Position numbers and translations under genes: made by a program
From: Parietaria judaica
Lineage: Eukaryota; Streptophyta; Magnoliopsida; Rosales; Urticaceae
Reading direction: 5' to 3'
NCBI GenBank assembly: GCA_954871525.1
Contig: OX940872.1
Coordinates: 14,469,180-14,533,179, forward strand
DNA length: 64,000 bases
The notes under the pieces: generated by a model
Told to the model about the DNA's origin: nothing
Databases searched by the model: none
Seen by the model: only the letters and a program-made list of their open reading frames with translations
In this document: positions 32,940-45,620 of the stretch, piece after piece
Layout: each line of letters opens with the position of its first letter
Numbering within the stretch: position 1 is the stretch's first letter

Positions 32940-34970
32940 AGACCACATATGCAAATCTCAGTCACATAAGATTATGGTCGTATGCCTAGAATGAATGGTG
33001 CTTATTAAAGTTATCTTGTATAGTTGTCTTCGGATCATATATATGTAATGCGAACTGAATGTTTGATCCATAGTTCTTTAATGTTGCTATTGTGTACATG
33101 TCATCACATGTAGTCTTTTGTGAGGAGGTTTGACTGTCACGAATAAATAACTTAAAATTGTCCATGGTCTATATTAGAAATGAGAATTTCTAAGGCGTGA
33201 ACGACCATTAATAAACTTAAACACAATTAGGTGATGATCTTTTACCGTATCATATCCGTGCATTGTTAAGTTTAACAATTATGAAGTGTCTTCATACTAG
33301 ACACACTAGACGCCGCATCCGAAATCATCAATTAAGTCTGTCACTGATTATAGTACGATAGAGTCACTAAAGATGATCATATGGAATTAGGTTGACGTCC
33401 TAAGCATTGTGGACTTATACTGTTCAATTTATATAATCTTTAATTTAATCGTTATAGAGTAAAGCTTGGTACTCTTAATAATTTTATTTTGGGATTAGGC
33501 GGTTGACCGGGATAAGTTTCACAATAGCAGATAGGGAAAATGTCTTTATGATATTCTTATTGTGATTCAAAGAAACAAATAAGTACTCATGATCAGCTCA
33601 TTAACATTCATCATTTAATGAGTGAGTAGTTTGTAGAATCATAAGAAGAAGATTGTATCATCAAAAAGAGCAGAAGTGTAAAACATCACCTTTTTTATGA
33701 ATGTCATAATAAAACGAAAACCTAGCAAACCAGATATCTGATTGAATCGATGGACACTTGTGCTCAGGAAGATAATTATAATACACACTTGAGAGTTCAA
33801 CCAAGAGCTATAGTGGAATGTAATTGAGGTTGGTAAAAGTCTACGCTTTTACCGAAGCTCGAGTGTGTATGTTCATTAGTCCCCTTTGTAGCTCCATAAA
33901 GTATGACACCGCAAATACATTCAAATGTTTTTTATTTGAATAGGATACTCAATTCAGGCTCGGTTCTTGATTAATAATACGAATCACTGATTAACCTAAA
34001 TAGTGACAAAAGTATCCATTCTGATATGTCAATGAAACTTTAAAAAGATTATTGAAATAAATTTAAGACATCCCTAGGTTTGTGGGTAATTAAATTCTCC
34101 TACAGTTATCATTTTTAATCGTGTCATTCTGACAGACCGTACATGATTTATCATAATAACAGTTTTTCAGTACTGTACTAAAAATGACACTGTTATTTAA
34201 AAATAAAATTAGAGAAGTTAACTATTCGTATTTATACCATAATATATAAAGAGAGAAATCAAGTAAATAAATTTGAAATATATTTATACAAAATTCGAAT
34301 TTAATCTTTAAAAATATGAAGATTAGATTTATTAATTCAAAAAATATTTGTTTTAGATTTATTCTTTATTTGGTTTAATTAATTAAATAAAATCTTAGAA
34401 TGAATATCTTCAAACAGTTGAGTAAATCTCTCACAAGTAATTGAAATATTTTCTCAAAAGCGGTAGCGGTTGGGCCATTCCCTATAAATAGGGATCATCT
34501 GAAACCGAAAACAACACACACTTCATTCTTATATTTCAATCTCTCTCTATAGATATCAAGGAGGTTTCTACGAATTTCTCTGAGCTCCTTTCAAGGGTTT
34601 TCGAGTTTTAGGGTTTATGTTTTTATCTAGTTGGAGTCCTCAGCTCCTGGCGACGTAGTCATGGAAAATACATCGGACGACTTATGGAAGCATCTTCTTC
34701 TCGCAAATCGCAAATCGAATTGATGATTGGAGTCGAAAAATTATTTAGAGAATCAAGATCCATGTCAGAGAATACAAGAATAGGGTCATTGATCAATAAT
34801 TATTTACTGATACTCATGGCTCAGAATTAAAAGAATGAATGGATTAATTAAAATAATTAATATATAATTATCTTGGGGAAATTAGTTGTATATTCATTTT
34901 GATAGAGGCGGGTGGACAGGGTTATTGGTATGGGACTCTAACCCCGCAAAATATTTTTAAAGGTTAAACT
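32940..34970 (+). mobile_element. Family B LTR, plus orientation (B1)
   Basis: Matches the minus-strand copies at 641-4402, 36546-38690 and 62031-63526. It contains GAGGAGGTTTGACTGTCACG (also at 63720), TATAAATAG near 34485 and a complete three-stem fold: ATACACACT (33781-33789)/AGTGTGTAT (33862-33870), CAACC (33798-33802)/GGTTG (33828-33832), GTAAAAG (33833-33839)/CTTTTAC (33846-33852). The first bases of the LTR are diverged and the 3' end near ACCCCGC is an estimate from alignment with family A. No primer-binding site follows, so it may be solo. Confidence 0.65.
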
Positions 34971-36545
34971 GTGTAACTTAATCATAGATTAAAATTTCTT
35001 AATAGGTGGGTGGTGACTATTTTGGTCTAGATCTGCGATAGCGACCAGGAATCGGCATCGTGATGATATCGATTCCACCAGCACCCGAAATTCACCAGGG
35101 ACACCCCTGTGGCACTCGTGCAGTGCCCCTGTGACACACCAAGTGCACCCGCGTCATCCCTGTGGCATCCGTGCAGCGCCCCTGCGGCACGATCAGTGCA
35201 CCCGCGGAACCTGAAGGACCTCTATGGTACCCATAGTGCATCTGCCGCCCCTAAAGAAAAATCCACCCGTGCCAAACACCTTAACCCTTACTTCACCTCC
35301 AAAGTAGAAAAAGGATACCCTAAAAAATTCCTTTATGCCCCCTACCATAGGCCTTATCATGTGAAGGTTCATTAACCACCCAAAATTATATGAATTCCCT
35401 CAAAGTCATTCGCACTCATATAAAACACACCCATACATTCATTAACCCCCAAAGTTCCCATCAAGCACTCTCCCACATGGAAAAGCACCATATGCCCTTG
35501 GAAATGGACCCTTATACCCCATGGGCTATCTTTCCACTTGGAAGGACCATGTTACCCAAAAGGCTTTACTAAAGGCTATAAATACCCCCCTCATTCACCA
35601 TGAAACGAGGCTTGAAGTTCTCTTATCATTATTATGCTTAAGTCTCTCCCGACTCTTTACAAAATTTGAATTCACCCTTCATCTTAGCCTTATTATGTAA
35701 ATTCTCTCTATAATTCTAACTAGAAGCAATTTCTTCACCTCTTAACCTTACCTAGTTCAATTCTCTCAAGAATTCAGGCAATAAAGGAATATCTACACCC
35801 AAGGGATTCTTGCCACAAAATAGCCTCCCTTCCACCACCACATACACTATCCAATCACCTCTACAAGGCGATTCATCATCGACCCTAGGGGAGGTATCAG
35901 CCAAACCCTTTAAAATCACCTTGCAAAGGCCGATTTCCAATACCTCCGGGTGAGATTTCGACCACTATCTAGCCAAGTATAACACGCCTCTAAGGAAGGC
36001 TACAAAAACCTTTCCAACAAGTGAGGCCGAGTTATCCTTAGCCACATAAAGGATGAGGTGGCAAGGCCCTTGGCAGATCAACTAAGTGTCTAGGTAGAAA
36101 TCAAGTGAAACTTTGCCTTACCGAAGCTTTGCCCACATTCCACCAAAAGCGCACCAAGATGGTGTACCTAATTGTCTTAGAGAAGCTCTACCAACATCGA
36201 TAACCAATTCCCTGGACAACTAAGGCGGCGCATCTTTGTTTTACCAAAGCTCAGCTAACCTCCAAAATTGGCCACGCGACGACTTAAGCAACACACCTAC
36301 GTCCTATTAAAGCTTAGCTCCACTTTCAGGCAATTCTCTTAGAATAGTTAGTCCCAACGCCATCTTATCTTACCCGAAGTTTTTTTCAAAACTCTCGAGG
36401 ACTATTAATAAATTTAGCCACGCTATATCTTCTAACCCTCCTTTGTCACCTAAAATCGAACTACGTATGACCTTGGTCCATGAGGTAGGGTACATAGGCA
36501 TCCTGTAATTACCTAGGCAGGAAGAACCATCGTAAAAAAACAATT
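34971..36545 (+). other. Unassigned, possible Gypsy LTR with TATA box
   Basis: 35080-35270 is a GC-rich block of GTGCCCCTG/GTGGCAC words. After that, GCTATAAATACCCCCC at 35575 is a good plant TATA context. At 36462-36520 a GAACTACGTATGACC...GGGTACATAGGCA arrangement recalls the conserved 3' part of some plant Gypsy LTRs (from memory). No frame with a domain was found; the 88-codon frame at 35109-35375 follows repeat composition. Confidence 0.3.
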
Positions 36546-38690
36546 TGGGAGCATGGTTCCCCAGGACTCGCAGAAAAATATATTAACCATGTAGGTTAGT
36601 ATAAGCGAGTGGGTTACACTTTGAAAAAAATTAATCAAGATCAAATTCCTTACCAGAAATCCCTATTAACCTCATCCGGCTTACATAACCCAAACTAAAT
36701 TTTTGTATCCCAACGGATCGTGTTAAATTGATTATATGATGAATATCCTTATTCATAAATCTAGTGTTTTCGATTTTCTGTTTGAGCAACGATAAATAAT
36801 TCTTAATCAATAAATATAGTGCGTACCTTATTCGACGATTCTACTTGCGCTCTCCGATCTCTGATTTGAACCAGCTTCCTTTTAGATTTTAACCTCTTTA
36901 TTTCCAATTTTAAATACAGGAATATCACCTAGTAATCTTCTGATGAATTCTCTGGAATTAGGCCGCTAGGATTTGTTGGCTCACGAAACCCTGGAAAAGC
37001 CTAAACTGGGAAGTTTCACTCTGATGAAATAGGGAACCAGAGATAGAATGGGGAGGGCGAATGTTCTGAATTGTGAGGTTGTGTATTGTGATTTCAAGTC
37101 TAGCCTATCTATAGCAAAAACCAAATCGTAACCACCTGAAAATATTTACTCATTATCTATTAAAAATCATTAAGATAATAAATAATATCAAACCTTTTTT
37201 AAATAATTTTAAATAAAGATTTAAATCTTAGATTTAATAAAAGAAATCTTCTAGAAAAAATCCAAGATTTAATATCTCGATAATTAAAAATTATATATCA
37301 AAACATGTATTTCCATTAATTCGAAACTAGGTTAAAAATAAACAATATAAATCTATTTAATTAAAACTAATTATTAATAAAAAAATATAAATAATTAAAA
37401 TTATATCATCAATTAAATATTCTAGGAATCAAATCCAATATAATTGATTCAGCAAAAAATTCACAGGTTTAAACAACGACCATTTCGGCTTTAACCGAAA
37501 AACTATTTTGACCATAACTCTCAAACCGTATAAAAAATGTTATGATACAAAAAGATAATTTAATTGAATCTGATTTCCTAAAGTCGTAGGATTGTTCGGG
37601 AGTCAAATTCAATTATCAATTTTTCAACGTATGGACAATACAAAAAACATAGGTAATTTTGCAACTTATGGGTGAATAGACATTTCACGACTAAAGTCAC
37701 GAATATAGTCTAACTGGACCTACTCTATATTCTAAAAGAATAGTAATTGTGACTTTATTCTTATGGAGCTACAAAGGGGACTGATGGACATACTAGTCAA
37801 GCTACGATGAAAATGAAGAATTTTCACAAACTTCGATAACACTCGACTATAGCTTAGATTTGAAATCTTAAGTAGTAATATTATTATATTCTTAGTCATA
37901 GGAGTCCATTGATGCAATTAATTGTCCGAATCTAGGTTTCCGTGAAGACACATTCTTCAATCTATGATTGTTACAAACTACTAAATCAATCGAGTTATGA
38001 ATCCGTTGAGGTGGCCATGAGTACATATCATCTTCCCATTAATCATAATGCAGAATTCATAAAGTCATCATCCATATTTGTATTATGCAACTTTTCCCCG
38101 TCAACCGTCTGATCCCAAAATAAAAGTGGTGGGAATACCATTGTAAACTGTAACGATTAAATCAAAGACCATGTAAATTTAACTGTACGATTCCACGATA
38201 CTTTGGGAAATCAACTGATTCCATCTGATCATCTAGCGACTTGATCTCATTATCATCAGTGAAAGACTTACTTGATGATTTCAGATCTAAGTATAGTCTG
38301 TCCATTAGGGAGACACTACATATCTAATGTCCTCAACAATGGTGGACCAACACTATGATCTGTTAATATATCATCACTTATAGTGATTGAGTTCGTTAAT
38401 ATTCGCTCTCGAATAAAAGATCAAAAATTCTAATCTAGACCATGGACCCAAGTGTTTAAGTTCTTAACTTTGTGGTTTTCGAACCTCCTCAGATAGATTC
38501 TATGTGATGACAAAGCACAATTGCAAAACGTAAAGAACTATGGATGAAACATTTAATTACATAATATCTACAAAAATAATTATATAAGATTCACATTAAT
38601 AAGCTCTAATATTTAAAAGAAGGTCAACCATAACCTTATGCAGTGCGATTAACATCTCAATAGAAGGCACATTATAAGGAAGATTTTTCA
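36546..38690 (-). mobile_element. Family B LTR, minus orientation (B2), 3' LTR
   Basis: Aligned with B3 (62031-63526) over most of its length in the same orientation, for example GTATCCCAACGG, TTCATAAATCTAGTG and TCTTAAGTAGTAATATTATTAT. To its right, TTTTTCACTTGAACTCTAAAGAAGATG (38686-38712) resembles the polypurine-tract side and RNase H end of family A (CTCCCACTTGTACTTAAAGAAGATG, 54505-54529). That makes this the 3' LTR of a minus-strand Copia element. Edges are approximate. Confidence 0.6.
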
Positions 38691-41010
38691 CTTGAACTCT
38701 AAAGAAGATGCCTCACAGTTCCTAGAGATCCATATTTCCCAAATTCCCATGAGAATTTTCTTCTCTAACATTGCCTATGAGTAGGACCAGCCTTTATTCT
38801 CTTACGAGAATAGTTAATGACACTTAATTTGCCTGTATTTACTGTCTCATTATTGATATAGTATGTTTATCCTTTATATATATATATATATATTTCTCCT
38901 TTATTAGGGCTAATGAGCTCCTACTGAGATAGTGACTTCACAATTATTGTCACAGTCCAGTGTAGTTACGCATCTATATATGAAATATTTTTTGCAGATA
39001 TTTCTGACCCAAACATTACATGTGCAGAACCACAAAAGTTCCTAAGTCATATAGTCTCCATTAACGGAATCTATGATCAAAATATTTTCCAATGCATATT
39101 TCTCAAATCAATTCGATTTTAAAAGTGTACACTGATCTTGGACGTATATCCTATAGTTTCCTTGTCCGACTCAAAGTCAGAATTATGTTCTTTGGTCTTA
39201 TCATGTTATCACCTTGATTCTCTATCATATATATTTCCTAAAATATCCTCGGATATGCCAGTAAGGATTATATCGGTATATGCTAACAATTTGCATATTC
39301 CTTTTATCTTGGAACCTACATAAGATTTCTTGGTTCTAGGTACATGCTTCCGCTATTCCTTTTATCTTGGAGTTTTCGAAGTCTGCGTCCTTAAAAGTTC
39401 GCACTTAAAGCTTAAGCTCCAAGAAAAATTGCCAAATAATCTTAAAACAAGACTTCAAGATTTCCTTAATGCCTTTACGCTATTAATCTACAAACCATCA
39501 ATTTAGACTTACATGATCCATGTAGATTTTATGTAAACTAGTTATTCAGAAAAACATAAAACCAACACCCGCCAATTCTCGGAATCGAGGTTTCAGGCTA
39601 TGAACAAGAGCATCTAAACAGATAGCATAGTAATCACATAGAGAGTTTCTTCAATGTCTCTTCTCTCTTATTTCTAGGGAATAACCCTCGATTTCTACTC
39701 TAGCTATGAAGGCTTTATCCTTCCTGTCTATTCCTCTCTTTAACTTGTCTAAATTTATTAACATCTCGTTGATCGCAACCCACATGTTAAGTTTACAAGT
39801 TTTAATTATGATTGCAAACAATCACAATTTTCCTACATTATTATAGAATTAGAATTCTTCTATCTTTAAGAATTCGAAGAATAGTCAACATTTCTGTTTA
39901 TCATAAACATGTTAATATCTAGTTGGCGCTTGTAGCTCACAATCGATTGACACAGCCTCCCACTACATCCGATTACCCTAGACTTTAAATTTTAATTTTG
40001 GTTCCCATTATCATCACCTTACTATATTAAGATTAACGAAAACAATTATCTAAACATTAAAGCTCCTAATTTACTTTAATTTCCATTCTATTTGAGGTTT
40101 ACTCTTAATGTTGCTTATAAGGCTATTGATAATTCTGAAAATAATCTTAAGAACATTCATTTAGTATTATTTCGATCATCATTGGGTATTAAGTTCGCAA
40201 ACACTGCGATTTTATTAATTAAGATTTCATCATATCTACTAAATTAGTGGCATTGAATGTACAATGAATCGATTAGATTCCTTAGGTAAATTTAATCTTA
40301 TTCAGAAAAATAAAGAATCATTCAAAGAAAGTTTAATGTTAATTATTAATTGCTAAATCAGATCGATTAACTAAAGGATAAGTTCTTAGATTAAGTTATA
40401 TTTCAATTTTAATTCATCTTGGATTATCCAACAACTTTGTAACTGTGAAATATAAATTTTCATTAATAATTTCAAAAAGTTGTAAATCCACATCAAAAAT
40501 AAAAAGTATATACAAACTGAAAAGTTAAACATAAAGCGATCCGTGGAAGAAACTCTGAGTCTTAACGTCCTTCGCGAGGACACCTGGGAAATTGTGTAGA
40601 AAACTTGCATGATCATAAACCTTATTGTTAGTATTTAATTTATGGAATTAGGATAATTAAATCCCTCCAATAAAACCAACTCAAATATAAGTGGACACCA
40701 CTTTTCTTTCTTTCATTATTCTCTCTTTTGCGCTTGTTCGGATTCTCATCGTTTTGAACTTTCAGGATGAGATTTCCACTGTGACAACTCTCTCCATGAT
40801 CCTCTCTACCTTGTCTCAGGTGTTATCAATAAGATCCCTATGAACTTGCAATCTCTCATATGATACTAATCAAACATATCTTTGACGTATGAGCAACCAA
40901 CATTAAACTCGAGATACTTAGCATCATGTATTTATGCATTTGTGATTGAATCATTCAATGGAAAATCAAATTCCATCAGAGGAAAACCATGCCCCACTAT
41001 CTGAGAGTTA
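38691..41010 (-). pseudogene. Degraded interior of a family B Copia element
   Basis: Begins with a diverged polypurine tract and a sequence like the RNase H end of family A. 39560-39760 matches 2870-3070. Between about 40790 and 41000 the minus strand has a fairly open frame (FDFPLNDSITNA, AKYLEFNVGCSYVKDMF, DCKFIGILLITPETR) interrupted by three stops. I do not recognise it; gag is a guess from its distance to the LTR. A (TA)n run lies at about 38876-38893. No intact gene. Confidence 0.4.
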
Positions 41011-41189
41011 GTAACTTCGTCTTTAAGGTCGTAGTATATGACTTTCTCAGTATAATACATAGCGTTATAAGTGTTTCCGTCTTAGTAATAGAGTGAGATA
41101 GGAAGGAATACTATGTCTTCGTTGTCGGATGATATGAAAATATGCTCTGTAATTCTAACTAGGCATACATAAAGAAACTTATTAAAACC

Positions 41190-42736
41190 TATATAATCCA
41201 ATGTAGAGTCAATGCTGGTTGATTGATGATCATCAAAGCTGGAGGCGAGTCCTTCGTCGTTGGCGAGCTTCCAAGCTGTTCTTGGCGATCCTTGATTAAC
41301 TTATCTTCTTGGCGAGCTCCTCGTCTAGAAATTATTTTTTTCTTGGCAAAGCTCCGAGGTTTTCTTGATGATTCCTTGTGATTTTCCTTCCTTGGCGAGC
41401 TGCTCTGGCAATGGTGGAGCTGCATCTAGACGCCAAGATGTTCTTGTAACCTGCACATGTGAAGCACGTCTATGGGAGTCGAGGGATAGGACCCTCTTGC
41501 AAGTCTCTGACGCCTAATAGTGATATGCATAAAGTCAGGAAAAGGAAAATAATATTTGACGTCAGACCTCTTGAAAGGCTGTCTAAGTACCCTTTAAAAG
41601 GGATTAGGTCATCACATAGTACAAAGTAGAGAGTTAGGAGATACGTACTTCAGCTTTCCAGGCCAAGCCGGAAGCTGATTACGGAGAAGGGGGTCTCTGA
41701 CGAGGGTCAAAGTCGAGGGTTGACGACCGTCGTTGGTGCCTAAATTGGCAGCGCCGGGGTGACCGTCGCTGTTAGCGAAGGTTTTAAAGGCGAGGGTGTC
41801 GTAGTAGCCGGCCCAGGTGTAGGCAAGCTCGTGTGGTGAGGGCCTTGACCGGCGAGGGTAGTCTTGGTTGACGCCTTGCGAATATCAGACGACGCGTATG
41901 ATTATGTCGAACAATTCCTCTAAGTAAAAACTCAATCATAGTCTAGTCTCAGCTCTATTCGATCACTCTTGTCGAGCCTTTGATGATGGGGAATGCACTG
42001 AACTTGACGAGGACTAGGAGAGGGACAAATTTTAGAGTGATAGAAAAGAGAGAAGTTATGGAGAAAGGTGTGAGAGAATGTGTAAAATAAAGATGAGAAT
42101 GGTCCTATTGATATGTAAATGGGTAAACCATTATTCCTTATTTTAGGGGAATTAATGGAGAATAATCCCAATTAATTAGGTAAAGGGCAAAGCACTAATT
42201 TTTCTTGTCACGGAGGCCTTGCCGCGGCTCCTTGTCATGGCGACGGGCTTACCGGTTGCTTTGTAGCTCGTCTGTAGTGTCATTCGGGTGTCCGCGAGCT
42301 TGTATAATGAGTCTGAGGGAATTCCGAGGACTTCTCGATGACTTTCGTAACCTCGTATATCCTCTTCGTGTGCAATTATAGTGATTTATTCCTTTGTCAA
42401 CATTGATAGCGAGGTAGCTCGTCGGAGCGAGGAGGCTCGTCAGGGGACCTTGTAACGGGACCACGTTAGGAGGCTGATTGGGAGGCTCGTCGGCGGACTT
42501 TGTTGGGAGGCATATCAGGGGACCTCGTCGGGAGGCTCGTCGGGGGACCTCGTCAGGAGATGCCTTTTCGATCAAGGGCTTTGTCTTCTTCGTCTTTATG
42601 GCCCCGGACCTCGCCAAATGCATTGGGTCTTGGGACTTTGTTCTTTTACCTCGTTGGTGGGATTTGACTTTCTCTACTGAGTTTTGACTTTCGCCAATGT
42701 GGCCCAAATTTTATGTCTCAAAAAATTCACATAACA
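41190..42736 (+). mobile_element. Family D LTR-like sequence (D1)
   Basis: The last part (about 42400-42736) is the inverted counterpart of 48732-49150: both have the ATGCWTTGGG/CCCAAAGCATTTGGCGAGG word, the repeated GGCGAGG/CCTCGTC motifs and the TTCACATAACA end. Because the counterpart is followed by a tRNA-Met primer-binding site, the plus-strand CATAACA at 42736 is taken as an LTR end. CCCTTTAAAAGGG near 41590 could be its TATA region. The left limit is unknown. The frames at 42249-42707 and 42478-42687 are antisense to each other and repeat-driven. Confidence 0.4.
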
Positions 42737-43304
42737 CGCGTATACTATGAACCAAGAATAAAGTCACGTGACAAATATGGTAGTGATAGACATGAAGTTT
42801 GTTCTCTAGCCAGATGGGAGGAGTCCATAACTGGCCGTCCTAAGGGACGTATACCGACCTCAATTTTGGTTCCTTCTTTCTAAGACAAGAACATACACTC
42901 GATAATTTTTTCGCAGTTGACAATGTGAAATTATTTGTTTATTAATATTTACTATCTATTTCTTGATCAAATCTACCCATAAAAATCTATGTATAGCCAC
43001 TATATATAATTAATCACATTATGAATTATTTAATTTGTGATCAAAGAAGGATGAACAATGAAATTATTATCTAAGAAAACGAAATTAAAAAAGGCAATAA
43101 TTAAATTCACAAACCAAGTTAATTATCCAAATCTAATTATTAATTAACCATGATTTTTATTTTTCTATTAGGGTTTAAGAAAAATGAAATAAACGAATTA
43201 TTACAAATTATTAATTCTAACGCGTTTCGGATCATTTAGAAATATTTTTTACCCGAACTGTATTTGATTCGGACGAAAACCCGGAAAAAAAAAAAACAGA
43301 ATTT
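42737..43304. other. AT-rich DNA left of element E, no gene seen
   Basis: No primer-binding site follows the D1 end, and no coding remnant was read. It ends where the LTR of element E begins. Confidence 0.4.
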
Positions 43305-43525
43305 TATTATAAATCAAGGGATTTGGTGGATGTTAATATTGTGATAGTCAACTATGTCATTACTTTGTAATATTCACATTTATTGTATTTCTTATTTCTA
43401 CCTCTCTGAAGCCCTATATATAGAGGCATATGAGGTCATTGTAACACACATAAAAGAGCAATAATACTCTCTCTATTTCCTCTCATATTCTCTCTTCTTT
43501 TGTCTTAGTTCTTTAGTTTATAACA
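43305..43525 (+). mobile_element. Element E (Copia, short LTR), 5' LTR
   Basis: 221 bp, from TATTATAAATCAAGGG to AGTTTATAACA, with CCTATATATAGAGGC as a TATA box near 43423. It pairs with 48132-48350 at roughly 93 percent identity by eye. The sequence after it, CGTTATTAATACGAGTCTC, resembles the CGTTATCAGCACGAG leader found after short-LTR plant Copia elements (from memory), taken as a mutated primer-binding site. Confidence 0.8.
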
Positions 43526-44002
43526 CGTTATTAATACGAGTCTCTAAGCAATTGAGGTAATAATTTTTGTATTATATTTCCTTTTTTCGATGATGGCGAT
43601 ACACGGTGATTACCTTACGGAATCCAATCAAAATAGCCTAGCGAATTTTTTTTATTGCAATATGGCGATGGTGAATTTAGGTGGGAACAACTTCTCAACG
43701 AAATCGTTTTATTGTTTATGAACATTGCTTATTATTCTGTGTATACATATATTTTATATATTAATATTATACTGCATCGCATACTCAATCTATGGTATAT
43801 ATTTTAACCACTTACAAAATATATATATAGCATTAATATATATATATATATATTGCTTTTATATATAGAGAGTGCTTTATTTACAAATAATAAGATTACA
43901 ACGTATATATATTCTTAAATAACAATAATATCGATTATATCTTGTAATTAAATAGGTGTATTTAAATATTTATATTTATGATATCGTATGTATGTTATTA
44001 CG

Positions 44003-45620
44003 CTCCTGAAGTAGCTAAAACGAGAGTATATTTAAGAAAAAGAAAAAATTTCCTGAAGTGGATAACGTTATTTTAATATTTTGGATTAGCAACATTCCTC
44101 GAAGCGAATAGCATTAATTTAATTTTTTTAAGCTAATATTCCCCTAAGTGAATAACGCAATATTTTAGTTCTACAATATTCTCCGAAGTGAATGTTATAA
44201 TTTATGAATAATCAAGTTTTACAATATTCCTTGAAGAGAAAACCCTCGATTTGTATTTTTTGGGTTAAAAAAAAATTCTGAAGTACTACAATCTTATGAA
44301 CATTTTTTTTGCAATTAAATTTAGTTCGATTCCCTGAAGAGAATTTTATTTATTTATTTCCAAACTAATAAAATATTATATACAGTATGCTCTTTATCAA
44401 AATATCGTATAGTGTATGTCATGTATATATAAAAATATCCTAATAGTGCATTGATTCTAATATATCACCTTCGTAATTCCTAAATTTGTGCATAAATACA
44501 TATTTACATTATATATTGTGTATATATATTATATTGTCAATCCCATTTATTCGTACGTACATGTTGATTGTTTGATATAGAGTTATAGACGATCCTTAAA
44601 TATATGATATATTAATTGCTTTATATAGTTTGTTTCATATAAGGTATTTATTTCTACAGTTAGCTCCGTATAGTATAATATTGTTAGGTATATAGTTTAT
44701 CGATTGTATATATAGGTGTAATATTTATTTTATATGCAATCTCATATTTTATGTTTATTACGTTTATTTTTATAATGTCATGCAATGAAATTATTATTTA
44801 TAGTCATCTTCCTGGACATCAATATCGTGACAAAAATTTATGAAATGCCACGAGCTCTTGAACCATTTAGGCGAGCGACATTCCCGGCAGTGTGAATGGA
44901 ATAATTTTATATGAATACAGTGGTGCTACAGACTATAAATTTCATGTTATTTTAATGGTAATATTCCTTTGAAGTGAATATAAATTTTGAATATAATTTT
45001 TTATGAATATTTTCTTGAAGTGAATGCCCCCATTTTCTTACTTTGGGTTAGAAATATTCCATGAAGTGAATACAAATTCCCCGAAGTGAATACACAATCA
45101 TAAATATTTTTGAGTAAATACTATAGGTTTATGAATATTTTTAGAGCTATTCCCTGAAGTGAATGACAATATTTTATGAGAAGCTAACTAGTAGAAGCTA
45201 ATCTAGCTCAAAGACTAAGTTAACATCGTTCCCTGAAGCGAATTTTATATTCTAGCTAACGAAAAATTAAATGAGTCGCCAAGTGGAGCGAATGTTATAT
45301 TTCCTGAAGAAAATGACATGCGAGTATTATACAATACAAGTAGATAATGATATATAACCAATACTTTGTCAAGCTTGGGAAAAGTTTACATTACCACCAG
45401 AAGTGGAGAAATAATTTTATAAGCCCATGATAATATTTTCGATGAGGCATCGCATCACCACTAGAAGTGGGTAAATAATGTAATTCATTGAAGAGAACAT
45501 AAATAAGAACTCGAAAGGCGATTCCCTGAAGAGAATGCCAACTTTTATATTTTAAAAGATAAAATGACGAGATTAATTTCATTCCTCGAAGTGAATATTG
45601 ACTGAAACACTTGAAGTGCT
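44003..45620 (+). repeat. Interspersed TTCCCTGAAGTGAAT-like motif array
   Basis: About twenty near-copies of a 12-16 nt motif (TTCC-TGAAGTGAATR, with variants GAAGCGAA and GAAGAGAA) lie on the plus strand at irregular spacing of roughly 20-130 bp, apart from a longer gap from about 44350 to 44880. Examples start near 44051, 44097, 44181, 44229, 44330, 44964, 45012, 45056, 45073, 45150, 45228, 45297, 45521 and 45580. The DNA between them is AT-rich and not repeated. They lie between the primer-binding site and the gag/pol remnant of element E. Function unknown. Confidence 0.7.

Noticed and set aside
36548..36570. GGGAGCATGGTTCC as a primer-binding site
   Set aside because: Resembles the end of GGTATCAGAGCATGGTT, but it is in plus orientation at the 3' side of a minus-strand LTR and lacks the TATCA part.
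42249..42707. 152-codon minus-strand frame
   Set aside because: Crosses the family D LTR end and follows the GGCGAGG/CCTCGTC repeats; an antisense frame is equally open.
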